Below, piece by piece: positions 23,318-35,418 of a stretch of 64,000 nucleotides of DNA. The translations under genes were made by a program, and so were the position numbers. The number at the start of each line of letters is the position of its first letter. Within the stretch, counting starts at the first letter, position 1. The notes beneath the pieces were generated by a model that was given only the letters and a program-made list of their open reading frames with translations, was not told the DNA's origin and searched no databases. Origin of the DNA: Stictocephala bisonia (Eukaryota; Arthropoda; Insecta; Hemiptera; Membracidae); contig JAQJVL010000002.1 in the NCBI GenBank assembly GCA_035578905.1, positions 4,811,229-4,875,228 of the forward strand, read 5' to 3'.

Positions 23318-23540
23318 CTTAAGACTCCTGTACTAGACATATTGGTGAAAATGAGTTACGAGTCAGTGTGATGATTTAGATATGCGAGAGTAGACTTCCT
23401 TACTAATTGAGTAGATTCATCTATAGAATGATCAGTTTACTACCGGGCAACTAATGGACATACAGATTATTGAGGAATCCAAACCACATAGCTTTGGTCT
23501 GATTGTTAGTGAACTGACAACCTCGACAAATTGATATGTC
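23318..23540 (-). mobile_element. SINE-A copy, decayed 3' half
   Basis: Minus-strand SINE-A words in decayed form: GGAATCCAAACCACATAG, GGTCTGATTGTTAGTGAACT and GTGTGATGATTTAGATATGCG. Confidence 0.55.
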
Positions 23541-24330
23541 CTTTAAACATTAACTGAACTCTAGCTTGAGTTAACATTGACTTCAACGTTCTACAAATAA
23601 ATAAGGTTACTTCCTTTTGCAATCCGAAATCTTGAAAGGCACCTTATCAACAATCATATAGACGGTTAGCAGCTTTAACACGAAAAAACCAGTCCATCAA
23701 CTCTCCAATGATGCAAATAATAAGTAATGCTCTACCCACCCACTGTACACAAGGATATACGAGGGTTGTCCGTAAGTTAACGTCACAAAAGAGCCTAGTA
23801 AATACTGTAGTTTCAGGAAGTTCTTTACTTTTCATTAACATTTAGGTTATTTGATTCAATATTGCTTAGTCCATGTTTTTAACACTTCCTGTTTAAATAC
23901 TCCAACTGATAAACATGTTATTGTTGTTCGCCTGTCATCCACATCACTTTAACATAGACATATTAGCTGCATCAAAACCACGAAATAAATATTATTCAGT
24001 TAAAAAGTGTCTTGAAATTATCTGACAATAGAGAGTAGTTTTAATCCAAAAAAATATGTTTTTAACCACATTTTGTTTTTTACTAGACCTAGAATGTCGG
24101 ATACAAAAATCTATCTTTTAATTTACATAAAAAATTCCATTTACGATTTAATGTAATTACATTATAAGTATGTACATGCACACAAACAGCCTCATTAAAA
24201 TTTGTCATAAAATAAACAGACAGATTTTTTAAAGAATAAAACTTTACTGTATAATAAAAGTTTACATGGGTCTGTATGCCTTTGCATGACATTTATTTAA
24301 TGAGCGATGCATATATACATACTATTTATA
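23541..24330. other. AT-rich stretch; possible mariner tip
   Basis: At about 23758 TACGAGGGTTGTCCGTAAGT resembles a mariner-family terminal repeat next to TA, but no partner end was found. No exon is seen. Confidence 0.3.
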
Positions 24331-24369
24331 ATGTCGTAATACTGGTTGGACCGTGTCTAGTTGCTATGT

Positions 24370-24423
24370 ACATGTTGCCGACGTTTCGAGTATACTGCAG
24401 TACTCATCTTCAGGGCGACACAC
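24370..24423 (-). ncRNA. Hammerhead-like ribozyme motif, best preserved copy
   Basis: On the minus strand: helix I strand GTGTCGCC (plus 24414-24421), core CTGAAGA (24407-24413), helix II GAGTA/TACTC, GAAA (24384-24387), palindromic helix III ACGT (24381-24384), C at the cleavage site (24380), then GGCAACAT closing helix I. Helix I gives three pairs, one mismatch and four more pairs including a wobble. One extra base stands between the core and helix II relative to the minimal consensus. The short self-complementary helix III is typical of retroelement hammerheads thought to act as dimers. Confidence 0.6.
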
Positions 24424-24468
24424 TCTGCCACTCGATCCACAATTTCTATGTGGATCGAGTAGCAGAGT

Positions 24469-24520
24469 GTATCGCCCTGAAGATGAGTACTGCAATGTAA
24501 TCGAAACGTCAGCAAATGTA
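24469..24520 (+). ncRNA. Hammerhead-like motif, decayed mirror copy
   Basis: Mirror copy in the right arm: CTGAAGA at 24477-24483, GAAA at 24503-24506, ACGT and C to 24510. Helix II has lost a pair (GAGTAC versus GTAATC) and helix I has extra mismatches (AGC instead of GGC after the cleavage site), so activity is less likely. Confidence 0.45.
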
Positions 24521-24732
24521 CATTGTGTTCATAGCAATCAGACACGGTGTAACCCGTATTACGATAATGCAACAAGTTTCAATACTGAACGTAGAACGTA
24601 GACGTACAAGGCTACTAATGGCTAATCCGCCCCTACCCCTTTAGGTCATACAATGATGTCCAAAGCCCTCCCACCCACATTACGAAAAACATGACTACTA
24701 TCCACATAAAGAAGAGATGTATGTTTTATCTT

Positions 24733-24806
24733 AGGTTGGGATTTGAACTTTGAAATCTGCATTCTACAGCCCAAAGCCTTAGCCAGTTAGCCATCACGTT
24801 GGCCTT
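24733..24806 (-). mobile_element. tRNA-like SINE-C head fragment
   Basis: Minus strand has A-box TGGCTAACTGG and a B-box-like GTTCAAATCCC at tRNA-like spacing, related to the copies at 1395-1560 and 57918-58062. No pairing acceptor stem, so not a tRNA gene. Confidence 0.5.
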
Positions 24807-25817
24807 AAGTGTCATTCTCAAGATTTGTTTTTAGAGAGGGGAGGTGGACTCATACAAACTGTGCACGTAGGATGAGTGAGTAAGTGTATAGTCAGTTGTA
24901 GAGATCATATGTTTAATTGTCAGTATACTTTACCTAAAAAATATATTAAATCACAAACGTTACTGCGTATGAATGAGGAAATATCCCTATTCATCACTAG
25001 AAAAAACGTCATTATTGCTGAGCTCGCTCTGATCACCAAACGGTGTAGGAGGGGAAGTTGTGACTCAAAAGTTCTTAACGACTTCCAGTAGATGGCTCCA
25101 AGAAGCTTGGCTGGAGTTTATTTTCTTGCCGAGTGGTCCAGTCAATACTGACACGTGGCACGGTGTCATAACGCTAAGTGATGAGAGCGAGTAGGGGCGT
25201 CTGTCACAGTGACAGGTAACTGTGTCAACGACTTTGACAAGAGGAGTAAAAACAATTTGCAGAAACTACTACGACAAACTTCAGCTACAAATTAATTATT
25301 TACTGTTTTATTGAAGTTATAAATTTAAGAAACGAGATGTTTTAATGTGATTGATTACTTCCTATTATTGTTATTATATTATTTTTAGATGATAATGACA
25401 GCCACTCTCCCTCTCCCTCACCTAATTTTTAGACGTACAGATTTATTACATCTCTACCACCCACTATTTGAATTAACGACACTACCCTCGCCTTTCGGAC
25501 TTACAAGAGTAGAACAAAGCCCTCCCATTCTCATTTTGGATAAAAAGCATTACAAATAGCACTCCCACTTAGCTTTTCAAGATACAAGTATACAAAATAA
25601 TCAATTTAATTTGTAAAAATATTTATTTTTATTCAGTTTGAATAAAGATTAGCGTCATGTAAACACACTGTATAGTTTTAACTACAGTGTGTAAAACTAC
25701 GTACATTCCTATTCCCCCTGCCTTATAATATTAATATTGTGAATAATTTGATTCAATATGAATTTGAAACTGTTCTAAATAAAACATTGTAATTAGAAAT
25801 TATGTCTTTATACTACT
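24807..25817. other. No gene seen
   Basis: Mixed composition with GC-richer patches at 25130-25240 (including the palindromic CTGTCACAGTGACAG) and 25430-25540. No splice-bounded frame stands out. The open frame 24876-25091 has no further support. Confidence 0.35.
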
Positions 25818-26215
25818 ATCCGATAGCCATTGCTTCGCTATAAGGTGGTTCTCTACGCTTGCTTACCCTTCCCCTCGTGGTACCCTCGAAGCCGTTAAAT
25901 CAATATAAATGCTCAACCTGTAGAATTTCTCTTAGATATCACAATTATATGGCCTAGAAACCCCTTTAAGCCGTCAGGGGAATGAAAAGTATTGCAATCA
26001 TGTCAAAGTTAATAGAGTACCTTGAACATTTTTCAATGAAATCAAATTGGCGGAAAAAAGGGAACTTCGAGTGACTGTTTATACAACTTAGTAATGGAAT
26101 TTTGAAAAATTCTTTCTTAATGAGTTTCAGTAATACAAAATTTAACTTATTTCTTCTTAAAAATTTAATCAAACTCTGTTTTGTTTTTCTGGAAATTTCA
26201 TGATAAGTGAGTACA
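25818..26215 (+). mobile_element. Interspersed repeat E, copy 2
   Basis: Second copy of the repeat at 20073-20640, sharing GCTTGCTTACCCTTCCC, GCAATCATGTCAAAGTTAAT, GACTGTTTATA and AATGGAATTTTGAAAAA. No coding region. Confidence 0.55.
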
Positions 26216-26692
26216 TCGTTTTTGGATTTTAAATATTACGATACGTTTTTAAGATATTTTTATTATTATTTTAGTGTTTAAAATATATTTTCATGGTGAT
26301 TTTAGGAATACCATAACAAACTATGATTTTCGTTGCTATTCATTAAAAATAAAATATATAAATAGTTACAAAATGTGCTTTACCTAAATAAACCTAATTC
26401 AAACATTAAGTATGTCTCGACATATACATTATTTTTCTTGGTATGTAGATTTTATTTTTTTATATATGTAGGTGATGTTTTTAGGGTGTATTACATCCCT
26501 CAGTTTCGGGTCTGTTATAAAATTAAAGAGTTTACTATTCATAAACACTTTTTTATTATTGTGTTTAGCTTAGTTGTTTGAATTAAATTTTATCGTTTTA
26601 TGGTTTCTTTATCATCATCTTTTTGATACTGTTACGCACGATACCATGGTTACAATGCTACTATATAGGTTTACGAGTGTAGCTGTGTTTTG
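26216..26692. other. AT-rich stretch
   Basis: Nothing recognised; the open frame 26375-26581 is AT-rich and hydrophobic by composition. Confidence 0.35.
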
Positions 26693-26818
26693 AGCTGAAA
26701 AGAGAACGGGAAGAGCGCATTAAAGAACTAAATGGGACCCGACCAAAACATTTTAGAGGAGGCCTGACAAAAGCTGGCGAAAATATAAGAACTTCCGGAA
26801 TCTGTTGATGTGAAAAAT
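26693..26818 (+). pseudogene. Exon-like frame, possibly LTR-element gene end
   Basis: A 41-codon frame after TAG and before TGA reads LCFELKREREERIKELNG and then GGLTKAGENIRTSGIC, strongly protein-like and basic. A possible acceptor GAGTGTAG adjoins it. Shortly downstream TTTAGAGGGAATAT resembles a polypurine tract and is followed by TGTGGTGGCCGGAG, so this may be the 3' end of an LTR retrotransposon coding region next to its LTR. Neither reading is proved. Confidence 0.25.
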
Positions 26819-27192
26819 AAAATCCTTTAGAGGGAATATTGTGGTGGCCGGAGTCAGACGGCCACTAGGCTGTTGGTTTATAGGGGGCGGTTCGTCCTGA
26901 CGTAGTAAGGTTGTGAGGGGGAGGGGGTCCACGTGGAGATCTTTTAGTCCTCACATTAAGTCTTATAGCACAAGTACATGTCTTAAGTTCATGTGTCTTA
27001 TAGCAATACTTTTATCGTTCTTTTAAAGATTATAGCATTTGTATTTATTAATATTTTTATAATTACAGACCCGAAAACTCGAGGAAAAATAAGTTAAATG
27101 TTCAAAACAAACTAAAAAAAGTAGTAAAATAACTATGTGAATCCTTTAGTAGTTAAACATACTATATTCTGAATAAAATATATATATAAAAC
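26819..27192. other. GC-rich island then AT-rich spacer
   Basis: 26840-26945 is GC-rich, with a hairpin TGGCCG...CGGCCA and G runs; it could be LTR or promoter sequence. The remainder is AT-rich. Confidence 0.3.
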
Positions 27193-27345
27193 ACATGAAC
27201 ATCACACAACACAAATTATATCTCACAAACCTATTCTTTTGTGAATACCTCTGGTCTGAGGAATTTGAACGTGTTTTGCTGAAATCGATCACAAAAACTT
27301 TTGTATGTGATTTGTAATGTATGAGGTTCATTTGTATTGTATCTC
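27193..27345 (+). mobile_element. Penelope-like tail remnant with hammerhead core
   Basis: Same family as 51588-52680. A piece of the inverted tail (CATCACACAACACAAATTAT) is followed by TTCTTTTGTGAATACCTCTG and a core CTGAGGA (27256-27262), GAAA (27281-27284), ATCGAT and C. The coding region is gone. Helix II no longer pairs, so the ribozyme is dead. Confidence 0.6.
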
Positions 27346-27896
27346 TATTAAAACGTATAATGAAAACTCCTTTATTACACAAACTAAGAAACTATTAATG
27401 AAATATAAGTAAAAAACATTATTGTATACTTTGAAAATAAACAATAAAGCTCAGCAATTTAAAAAAAAGAGTTCCTTAATCAAAATAGAGGACTTCCTTA
27501 ACCATCTTGAAGTCTTTGCGTAGATTTTTCGATCACTATTTTTCGAAAATTTTAAATGGAGAATAATTTTAATTACTTATACCGAATTTTGTCCTTTTCA
27601 CATGTAAAACACTATGACAAAATCGTCTTTATACAAAGTTTTCGATTAATGATAAAATAAATTGCCATTAAATTTTAATCTGTTAAATACAGAAAACGTA
27701 ACTTGTTATTGTAATAAATTGCTAAACAAAATAAAAGGACAGTCACCTAATCAAAATTACGCTATCCTGCCTTATCGTAACAAAAATCAAACGGGTGAAT
27801 ATTTGTTAAATATGTATTAAAGGTACTCTGAATGGAATTAGTAAATATAATTTTTTAAAGTAAAAATGTATCAATAATTCACATTATTCGTATTCC
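27346..27896. other. AT-rich spacer
   Basis: No coding or repeat signal recognised. Confidence 0.45.
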
Positions 27897-28415
27897 ATTG
27901 TTCATTACTAAGACGATGATCGTAGAGATATGAACGAATATGAGGGGTGATAGAGTATGATGAATATAGACGAACGAGTGTAGTCGTTGTTACTAACTAA
28001 GGTTATCTTTTCCATTAAAAGATAGCCAGGGCACCTACATCACTACAGTTGTTTTTGCCTATTACACTTAATATTCAATATAAATATTAAGTGGAACCAG
28101 TTTTTATTATCAGAAATATTAAGTGATTTTCAGTTAATCAGTTCTTAATACTCCGTTCTCTTCACGACATTAGGACCTAGACTAACCTTCAAACTCGAAC
28201 ACCCTAGACTCCCCTAATTGTTTCCACGTCGATGGAAATCATTGAGTGGACGCCATTTTGATATTAAGAGGACCGATCATAAAACTTATCCCCTACAATA
28301 TCCAAAATAATAAATATATTTATTATTATTATTATTTATTAAAACACCAACACTTTGTGCGCAAGTAGTAGGGTTACAGCACTGCACAACTAGTGCCGAC
28401 TTTACAATGTACTGC
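27897..28415 (-). mobile_element. SINE-A copy, interrupted
   Basis: Minus-strand SINE-A: ACGAGTGTAGTCGTTGTTAC, AGATAGCCAGGGCACCTAC, TTCCACGTCGATGG, TATTAAGAGGACCGATC and the head AGGGTTACAGCACTGC. AT-rich insertions at about 28050-28115 and 28305-28350 break it. Confidence 0.7.
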
Positions 28416-29375
28416 TTTTACAGTTTTTATCTCCACCCTACTGACTCCTATAACATTATCTATGAACACATTTCTCAGGAAATATTTGTCAGTCCCCCAG
28501 TAACAGTTCAGGGAAGTGTTTGACCGATACATTTCTTATGCACTGATGCACAACTGCTCAAAATGAATCTATTTGTGCACTCCATTTATTCATATTGCAT
28601 CTAATTTGTCAGTGGTTTATATATTATTTATGCATGATTTTGTGCAATATTAAAATTATATTCAATAATTTAAAAAAAGTCAGTTTACATTTGAAAATAT
28701 AATGGAAAATATAACTTAAAAATTTTGAACTGTGATTTGTTTCAATCGGTAATCGTATGTTAGCTTTAAACATTTGACATTTCTGATTTTCTAAAAATAT
28801 TATTAGGATTATTTCTTATGTAATAAAAAATATAGTAAACATCTAGTATGAGGGTTCCACCCTATTTTCATGAAAGTATTTTACTAGTCAATATTAATCG
28901 AACGAAGGTGAATCCACAGAATGTCTTAGGCGAAATAACGATTTTAAAAAAAGTAAAAAAACTATTTCTCACAAAGATTTGTCTTATTACTTTAATCTTG
29001 CAAAAATATTGATCAAAATAGGCTTCTCATCAATTAAAAAAAATTATTTTGGATATATTTCGATTTAATATCTCAAATCATTTTCGATCAATTTCTACTA
29101 AAATCAATAAAAATAAATAATTTAAGGCATTTAAATTAGAGATTTAAAAAAATTTCGTAGTGTCTCAATAAACGTTAAAAAGGATTAGAAAGTACAGAAT
29201 TTCTAAGCATTTTTCTTTAATCAACAAAAAACTATCTAAGTTTAAAAAAAATACCACTGATCTAAATGTGTACAAAGTACCTATGATAGGAAAACATTTT
29301 AGCCCTTTAGATACGTTAACATTGTTTTTAATGATCGATTGGATTTCCAAAGTATTTACTATAATATGTCTATCG
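28416..29375. other. AT-rich stretch
   Basis: No exon, repeat arm or tRNA-like box recognised. Confidence 0.45.
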
Positions 29376-29415
29376 GTAGACGTTTCGGATACTCTAAAGT
29401 GTCGTCATCAATATA
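29376..29415 (-). ncRNA. Decayed hammerhead-like motif
   Basis: Minus strand has TTGATGA (C3 changed to T; plus 29405-29411), a stem GACACT/AGTATC with one mismatch, GAAA (29383-29386), ACGT and C. Helix I is lost. Probably a relic of another Penelope-like tail. Confidence 0.3.
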
Positions 29416-30249
29416 AATACAATTTACATTTATTTGAGTAGCGTCATTCGTTCAAATAATTCATCCAAATCTACATTAGTGTGCGTAAAAACCTGTCTCA
29501 ATGTCTAGATATAGAATTTATATTACACGAATAAGAAACATAATTCACTAATACATTTTATTTATTTCATAGGAGGAAGACATTAAAATAATTAGACAGA
29601 AAGACAAACAAGATATAAAAGTAGGAACAAAGAGGATACAACAAAGACCTGCAAAGTTTCCGGGAAGATCTCCGAATTAATTAATTTGGTAGGCTCACTC
29701 GGAAATTCTTAAGCCTTTGCAGATTTCTACCGTATATTTTCTTTACATAAAATTAGGTCAAGTAAAGTAAGAATTACAGAAAAATAAAATAGACAATATT
29801 GTACGGAAAAATCTCTTGTAGATATAAGATATTTTACATTAAAATTTATTCAATTTGTATGGGATCAGATTAATTTTAGATGCTATTTAAATACCGTTAT
29901 GGTTTTCTATATTTTAAAATGATAAATGGAATTATATGAGTGTAGGATTAGTGTGTATAATTTGTTAACACTGCCTTCCATACTTCATTTATTGAATGTT
30001 CGACTTAAAATGAGCGTGCCTAGTGGCATTAGGGTGAAACTCTGACCCGCGGTGTTGCCAAGAGTACTAGATCTGACATGCAGCATATAATTATTTAAAG
30101 AGGCATTTTTAATTGCTTCTAATAATAAATCAATAGACTGATATCTATGATTAGTTCGATAAGATTAATTTATAAAAAAATAGGAAGCAATAATTTAAAA
30201 TTTACAATTAAAATGTTAACTTGTATATATGCATGTATTTTTTTGTACT
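29416..30249. other. No gene seen
   Basis: AT-rich. Inverted words CTGCAAAG and CTTTGCAG bracket 29648-29728. A GC-richer patch at 30010-30090 is unexplained. Confidence 0.35.
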
Positions 30250-30372
30250 ACGTTTTTTTTTTCTTTCTTATTTACTATAGGACCTCACCGAAAAGTGTTG
30301 CGTAACTTGGTGAGGCCTTGATTTTGTACTCACTTTAAAGTAATAAATAAATAAATAAATAAATAAATAAAA
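30250..30372 (+). mobile_element. LINE/SINE 3'-end fragment with hairpin
   Basis: A 7-bp stem CCTCACC (30283-30289) and GGTGAGG (30309-30315) is followed by a TAAATAAA tail at 30341-30370. This resembles the 3' recognition hairpin and reiterated tail of a non-LTR retroelement, but no coding part is attached. Confidence 0.5.
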
Positions 30373-30479
30373 ACTTACACTCAAATTCACAATATTAAAC
30401 AAATAGGTAAAAACATGTGTTTTCAAAGGACTGAAACATGGCAACAATGCAAGACGTAAAGATGTTGCTCTGATTGTGC

Positions 30480-30920
30480 TGGCTTACATCGTCACGCAAT
30501 TAATTGGTTATAGCATTCTCAAACTCCTCGTAGTTCCAGCATTTGCTGTTAGAGCGCTCTGAAGTCCCGTCAGGATATTCATTAAATAAAGTATAACTGA
30601 GGACGATCCTTTCTTAGAGTGTCCAAGGAAGGAATGGATCACAAATCACTTGGAATCCGAACCACGTGTTGTATATTTATTTAATTATTTATATAATTTG
30701 AAATGTTTTTTAAATCAATAAAATTAAAATATTTATTTTGTTTATTTTTGGTTTTAGAATTACTTAAGACAAAATCTGATCTCACTCTAATTCGAGTGCT
30801 ATTATTGACGCTTAGTAATGATGGAAGACTACTAAGTGGACATCCAGTCTACGCAAGAATACAGAGCTTATTGTCATCACCAGCTTACAATAACTGGATT
30901 ACAACACTACGCCACTAAAG
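30480..30920 (-). mobile_element. SINE-A copy, decayed and interrupted
   Basis: Minus-strand words CTTGGAATCCGAACCACGTG, GTGGACATCCAGTC and AACTGGATTACAACACTACG. AT-rich sequence at about 30670-30780 splits it. Confidence 0.6.
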
Positions 30921-32547
30921 CGGTAAATCAAACTTTAAAAATTTGAATATTGGAAAATAAAATATTGTTTTAAGTAACAAAAAAAATAATATCAATTTTA
31001 TGGAAACTGAATTAGTTAAAGTATCAGCTGGAAAAAATTACCGACCAAAAATTATTTGTTTGTTAAAGTTTTTTAAATATCGAAAAGGATGATAATTTTT
31101 AGTTAATAATGGACAATGTTTTTTAAAGGCTGATCCATTCTCGGATAGTCCATTATAAAGATAAATAGACAGGATACAAAATTAGTCACGCATAAAGAAA
31201 ATTTTGAAGCGGTAAATTTGTTCTGTTTGTTATGGACATACTTTCAGTAAACTTCCTGGAGGTACAGTTATTAGGTTTGATACATAAAGTTTACGGATAT
31301 TATTATTTGTTTATATTTCAGCATTAGGATATGTAAGCACTTACACCTAAAATTATGTTAAGAGATTAATTCCTTCTCTAATGGGGGGGGGGGGAGGGTA
31401 GGTAGTGCACAGTAACGTGAGAGTATACAAATTTATAAGGATTAACTTCTTTGTAAACTCGACGTGGGTAAAACTTTTACTCATACCACCTATAAAAAAT
31501 GATGACGTGGGTTATATCTGACCCACACTACGCTTTACTCAGGCGCGTTATGGGTCAAACGCCATCTGACCCACGCCATTGTTCTGTTTCTACGGCACAA
31601 AAAGAAGCCAAATTTAACTCACCGTCGGATATTTGATAGGAAAAAAGCAAATTGTTTTAAAATTGTATTTGTATTCTCCAATGAAATAAAAAAAAAAAAA
31701 AAAAAAAAAAATTGCATTACTGGTTGAAAAATTTAAGTTATGGTAATATTAAAAATGAATTACCATTATAGGTGAAAATGAACACGAAACACGAAAGGAA
31801 ACACTATTTGTGTTTCATATTGAAACATTGCAAACGCATTAGTAATATGAATTGTCACATGTTAAATTATAAGTAGTTGGAAGTAATGGTAGTTTAGTTA
31901 ATTAAAGTGCAATAAGTGTTAATTTCATGTTTTTAGCATTGTTTGACGATTTTGGCATTGTTCCTTGACTGTCCCTTGGTCGAGTACTATCTTCTCGTAG
32001 CTTTCCTTACGCGCGTCGTGGGTTAAATATGACCGATTTCAAAAGCACAAAATATACTATATAAAAATACATACTAGTGAAAACAGACCACGTTATGTAG
32101 TTTTCAGGCTTGAATACAGGTTTTTATCAAATAATAACAATTAGACATTTTTGACGTGTTGTATGGTTTTTTCACGTCTTCTTAAAACCTCAGAGTTTAT
32201 TCCGTTGTCGTGAACGTGGAATTGTGTAAGTCGAAGAAATAAATGTTTCTATAAAATAATATTTGAGAAATGTCTTCTCCTCAAAGGAATCACACAAATA
32301 CTCAAATCCACAGTTTAGCTTTTATTTTATTTAAAATCCATAAGTAATCAATTTTAATTGACTGAATAGTAAATAATAAATTATTAGGTTGTGTTTGTCA
32401 TACTATTCGTCATACACACCCCCCCGAACAGCATTTACTTTGTTGCCAGATGTTTAGGATGATAGGACAGTTAACATTCTACATCCCTCCAGCCATGACA
32501 TTGGCTATTGAAGGCCAGGTATCAACTAGCTTCACGATTTAAAAATA
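30921..32547. other. No gene; cluster of GTGGGT/ACCCAC words
   Basis: At 31455-31580 GTGGGT or ACCCAC words recur in both orientations (for example GTGGGTTATATCTGACCCAC), suggesting a decayed DNA transposon end, perhaps piggyBac-like. A 10-base G run is at 31384 and a poly(A) run at 31688. No exon recognised. Confidence 0.35.
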
Positions 32548-32998
32548 TACAGGGTGGACAAAATATGGAAACGCTTACACAAAAACGTTATATTTTTCCA
32601 TTGATAATTTGTTAGCTTAATTTTGTATTAATTGTGTTCCATAAAATATTATTTTTAATCAGAACGGTTTACTTACAGCTGTTAAATCGCGGAAAAATAG
32701 CATTGCTCAAATTAGTTACTTTAACATTCAAATGGCCACTACTCTGGAAAAGATAAACTTCCCGAAGTCCAACTTGTGGCAATTCATTTCTCTTAAATAT
32801 ACCTTCCATTTCAAACCAAACTCGACCTAGGATCACAATGACAAATTTCGTTCAACTCCTCGTGGGCCGCCCTTCTAAAAAGATGAAATGTCGCAGCGTC
32901 AAAAAGTATGTTCTTTGTAACCAAAAATTCACTTTTACAAGTGAAGTCTATAAAAGTTTTGAAAGAGTTTTCATATTTTTTTCCATCCTGTATATATC
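32548..32998. mobile_element. MITE M1 copy, most intact ends
   Basis: The left tip TACAGGGTGGACAAAATATG and right tip TTTTCCATCCTGTATA are inverted repeats beside TA, as for Tc1/mariner-derived MITEs. The right subterminal region keeps TCGTGGGCCGCCCTTCT, GCGTCAAAAAGTATG and ACTTTTACAAGTGAAG shared with other copies. The left arm is shorter than in the 11.4-kb copy, so the long inverted arms are incomplete. The open frame 32838-33026 lies in the right arm. Confidence 0.75.
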
Positions 32999-33184
32999 AA
33001 TAAACAGCGAAAAAAAACACGTGTAGTGTCAACACAATTCCAGAACATGCCCATCGAGGGAAGGCCCACGGCTTAATATATTAACGTCCATACTGAGCCT
33101 ATTAACGCATTGACACGCACAGGAATTGTGTCAAGATTGATTGTATTACTGCTTAGCTGTGCTCTATTTGTCACAGTGATCGCT

Positions 33185-35375
33185 GGTAGACAAACACATC
33201 AGTTGTACACCTTAACACAGGACTAAATATGTTCACTACAAAACACCTAGCACAAATCATAGTTAGACAAAGCACTCATCACAGTTAGACAAACACACCA
33301 CTTGTACACCTTAACACAGGACTAAATATGTTTACTACAAAATACGCAGCACACATCACAGTTAGACAAACACATCACTTGTACACCTTAACACAGGACT
33401 AAATATGTTCACTACAAAACACCTAGCACAAATCATAGTTAGACAAAGCACACATCACAGTTAGACAAACACACCTCTTGGACACCTTAACACAGGACTA
33501 AATATGTTTACTACAAAACACCTAGCACACATCACAGTTAGACAAACACACCACTTGCACACCTTAACACAGGACTAAATATGTTTACTACAAAACACCT
33601 AGCACACATCATAGTTAGACAAACCCATCACTTATCACCTTAACACAGGACTAAATATGTTTACTACAAAACACCTAGCACACATCACAGTTAGACAAAC
33701 CCATCACTTATCACCTTAACACAGGACTAAATATGTTTACTACAAAACACCTAGCACACATCACAGTTAGACAAACACACCTCTTAGACACCTTAACACA
33801 GGACTAAATATGTTTACTACAAAACACCTAGCACACATCACAGTTAGACAAACCCATCACTTATCACCTTAACACAGGACTAAATATGTTTACTACAAAA
33901 CACCTAGCACACATCACAGTTAGACAAACCCATCACTTATCACCTTAACACAGGACTAAATATGTTTACTACAAAACACCTAGCACACATCACAGTTAGA
34001 CAAACCCATCACTTATCACCTTAACACAGGACTAAATATGTTTACTACAAAACACCTAGCATACATCACAGTTAGACAAACCCATCACTTATCACCTTAA
34101 CACAGGACTAAGTATGTTTACTACAAAACACCTAGCACACATCACATTTAGACAAACCCATCACTTATCACCTTAACACAGGACTAAATATGTTTACTAC
34201 AAAACACCTAGCACACATCATAGTTAGACAAACCCATCACTTATCACCTTAACACAGGACTAAATATGTTTACTACAAAACACCTAGCACACATCACAGT
34301 TAGACAAACCCATCACTTATCACCTTAACACAGGACTAAATATGTTTACTACAAAACACCTAGCACACATCACAGTTAGACAAACCCATCACTTATCACC
34401 TTAACACAGGACTAAATATGTTTACTACAAAACACGCAGCACACATCACAGTTAGACAAACACACAACTTGTACACCTTAACAAGGACTAAATATGTTTA
34501 CTACAAAACATATATAATACATCACAGTTAGACGAACACACAACTTGTACACCTTAACTAGGACTAAATATGTTTACTACAAAACACCCAGCACACTTCA
34601 CAGTTAGACAAACCCACACTTGTACACCTTACCAAGGACTAAATATGTTTACTACAAAACATATAGCATACATCACAGTTAGACAAACACACAACTTATA
34701 CACCTTTACAAGGACTAAATATGTTTACTACAGTACACCTAGCATACATCACAGTCAGAAAAACCCACACTTGTTCACCTTAACAAGGACTAAATATGTT
34801 TACTACAAAACACCTGGCTTACATCACAGTAAGACAAACCCACACTTGTACACCTTAACAAGGACTAAATATGTTTACTACAGAATACCTAGCATACATC
34901 ACAGTTAGACAAATCCACACTTGTATACCTTAACAAGGACTAAATATGTTTACTACAAAAGACCTAGCATACATCACAGTCAGAAAAACCCACACTTGTA
35001 CACCTTAACAAGGACTAAATATGTTTACTACAAAACACCTAGCGTACATCACAGTTAGAAAAACCCAAACTTGTACACCTTAACAAGGACTAAATATGTT
35101 TACTACAAAACACCTAGCATACATAACAGTTAGACAAACCCACACTTGTACACCTTAACAAGGACTAAATATGTTTACTACAAAACACTTAGCACACTTC
35201 ACAGTTAGACAAACCCACACTTGTACACCTTAACAAGGACTAAATATGTTTACTACAAAACACCTAGCACACTTCACAGTTAGACAAACACACAACACCT
35301 ACAAAACACCTTAACAAGTACTATACCTTAACAAGTACTAAATATGTTTACTACAAAACATATAGCATACATCAC

Positions 35376-35418
<43 letters not shown>

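Larger units (their letters stand above)
24331..24568. mobile_element. Palindromic Penelope-like tail (two inverted arms)
   Basis: Left arm 24331-24440 and right arm 24450-24568 are near reverse complements around the 9-nt spacer AATTTCTAT. Both contain CTGAAGATGAGTACTGCA and CGAAACGTC, the signature of Penelope-like pseudo-LTRs with hammerhead ribozymes. Two tails joined head to head without coding sequence suggest a nearly complete deletion or an inverted-dimer insertion. Open frames across it on both strands are spurious. Confidence 0.7.

Noticed and set aside
24276..24601. Overlapping ORFs on both strands
   Set aside because: They cross the palindromic Penelope tail; symmetry creates mirrored frames.
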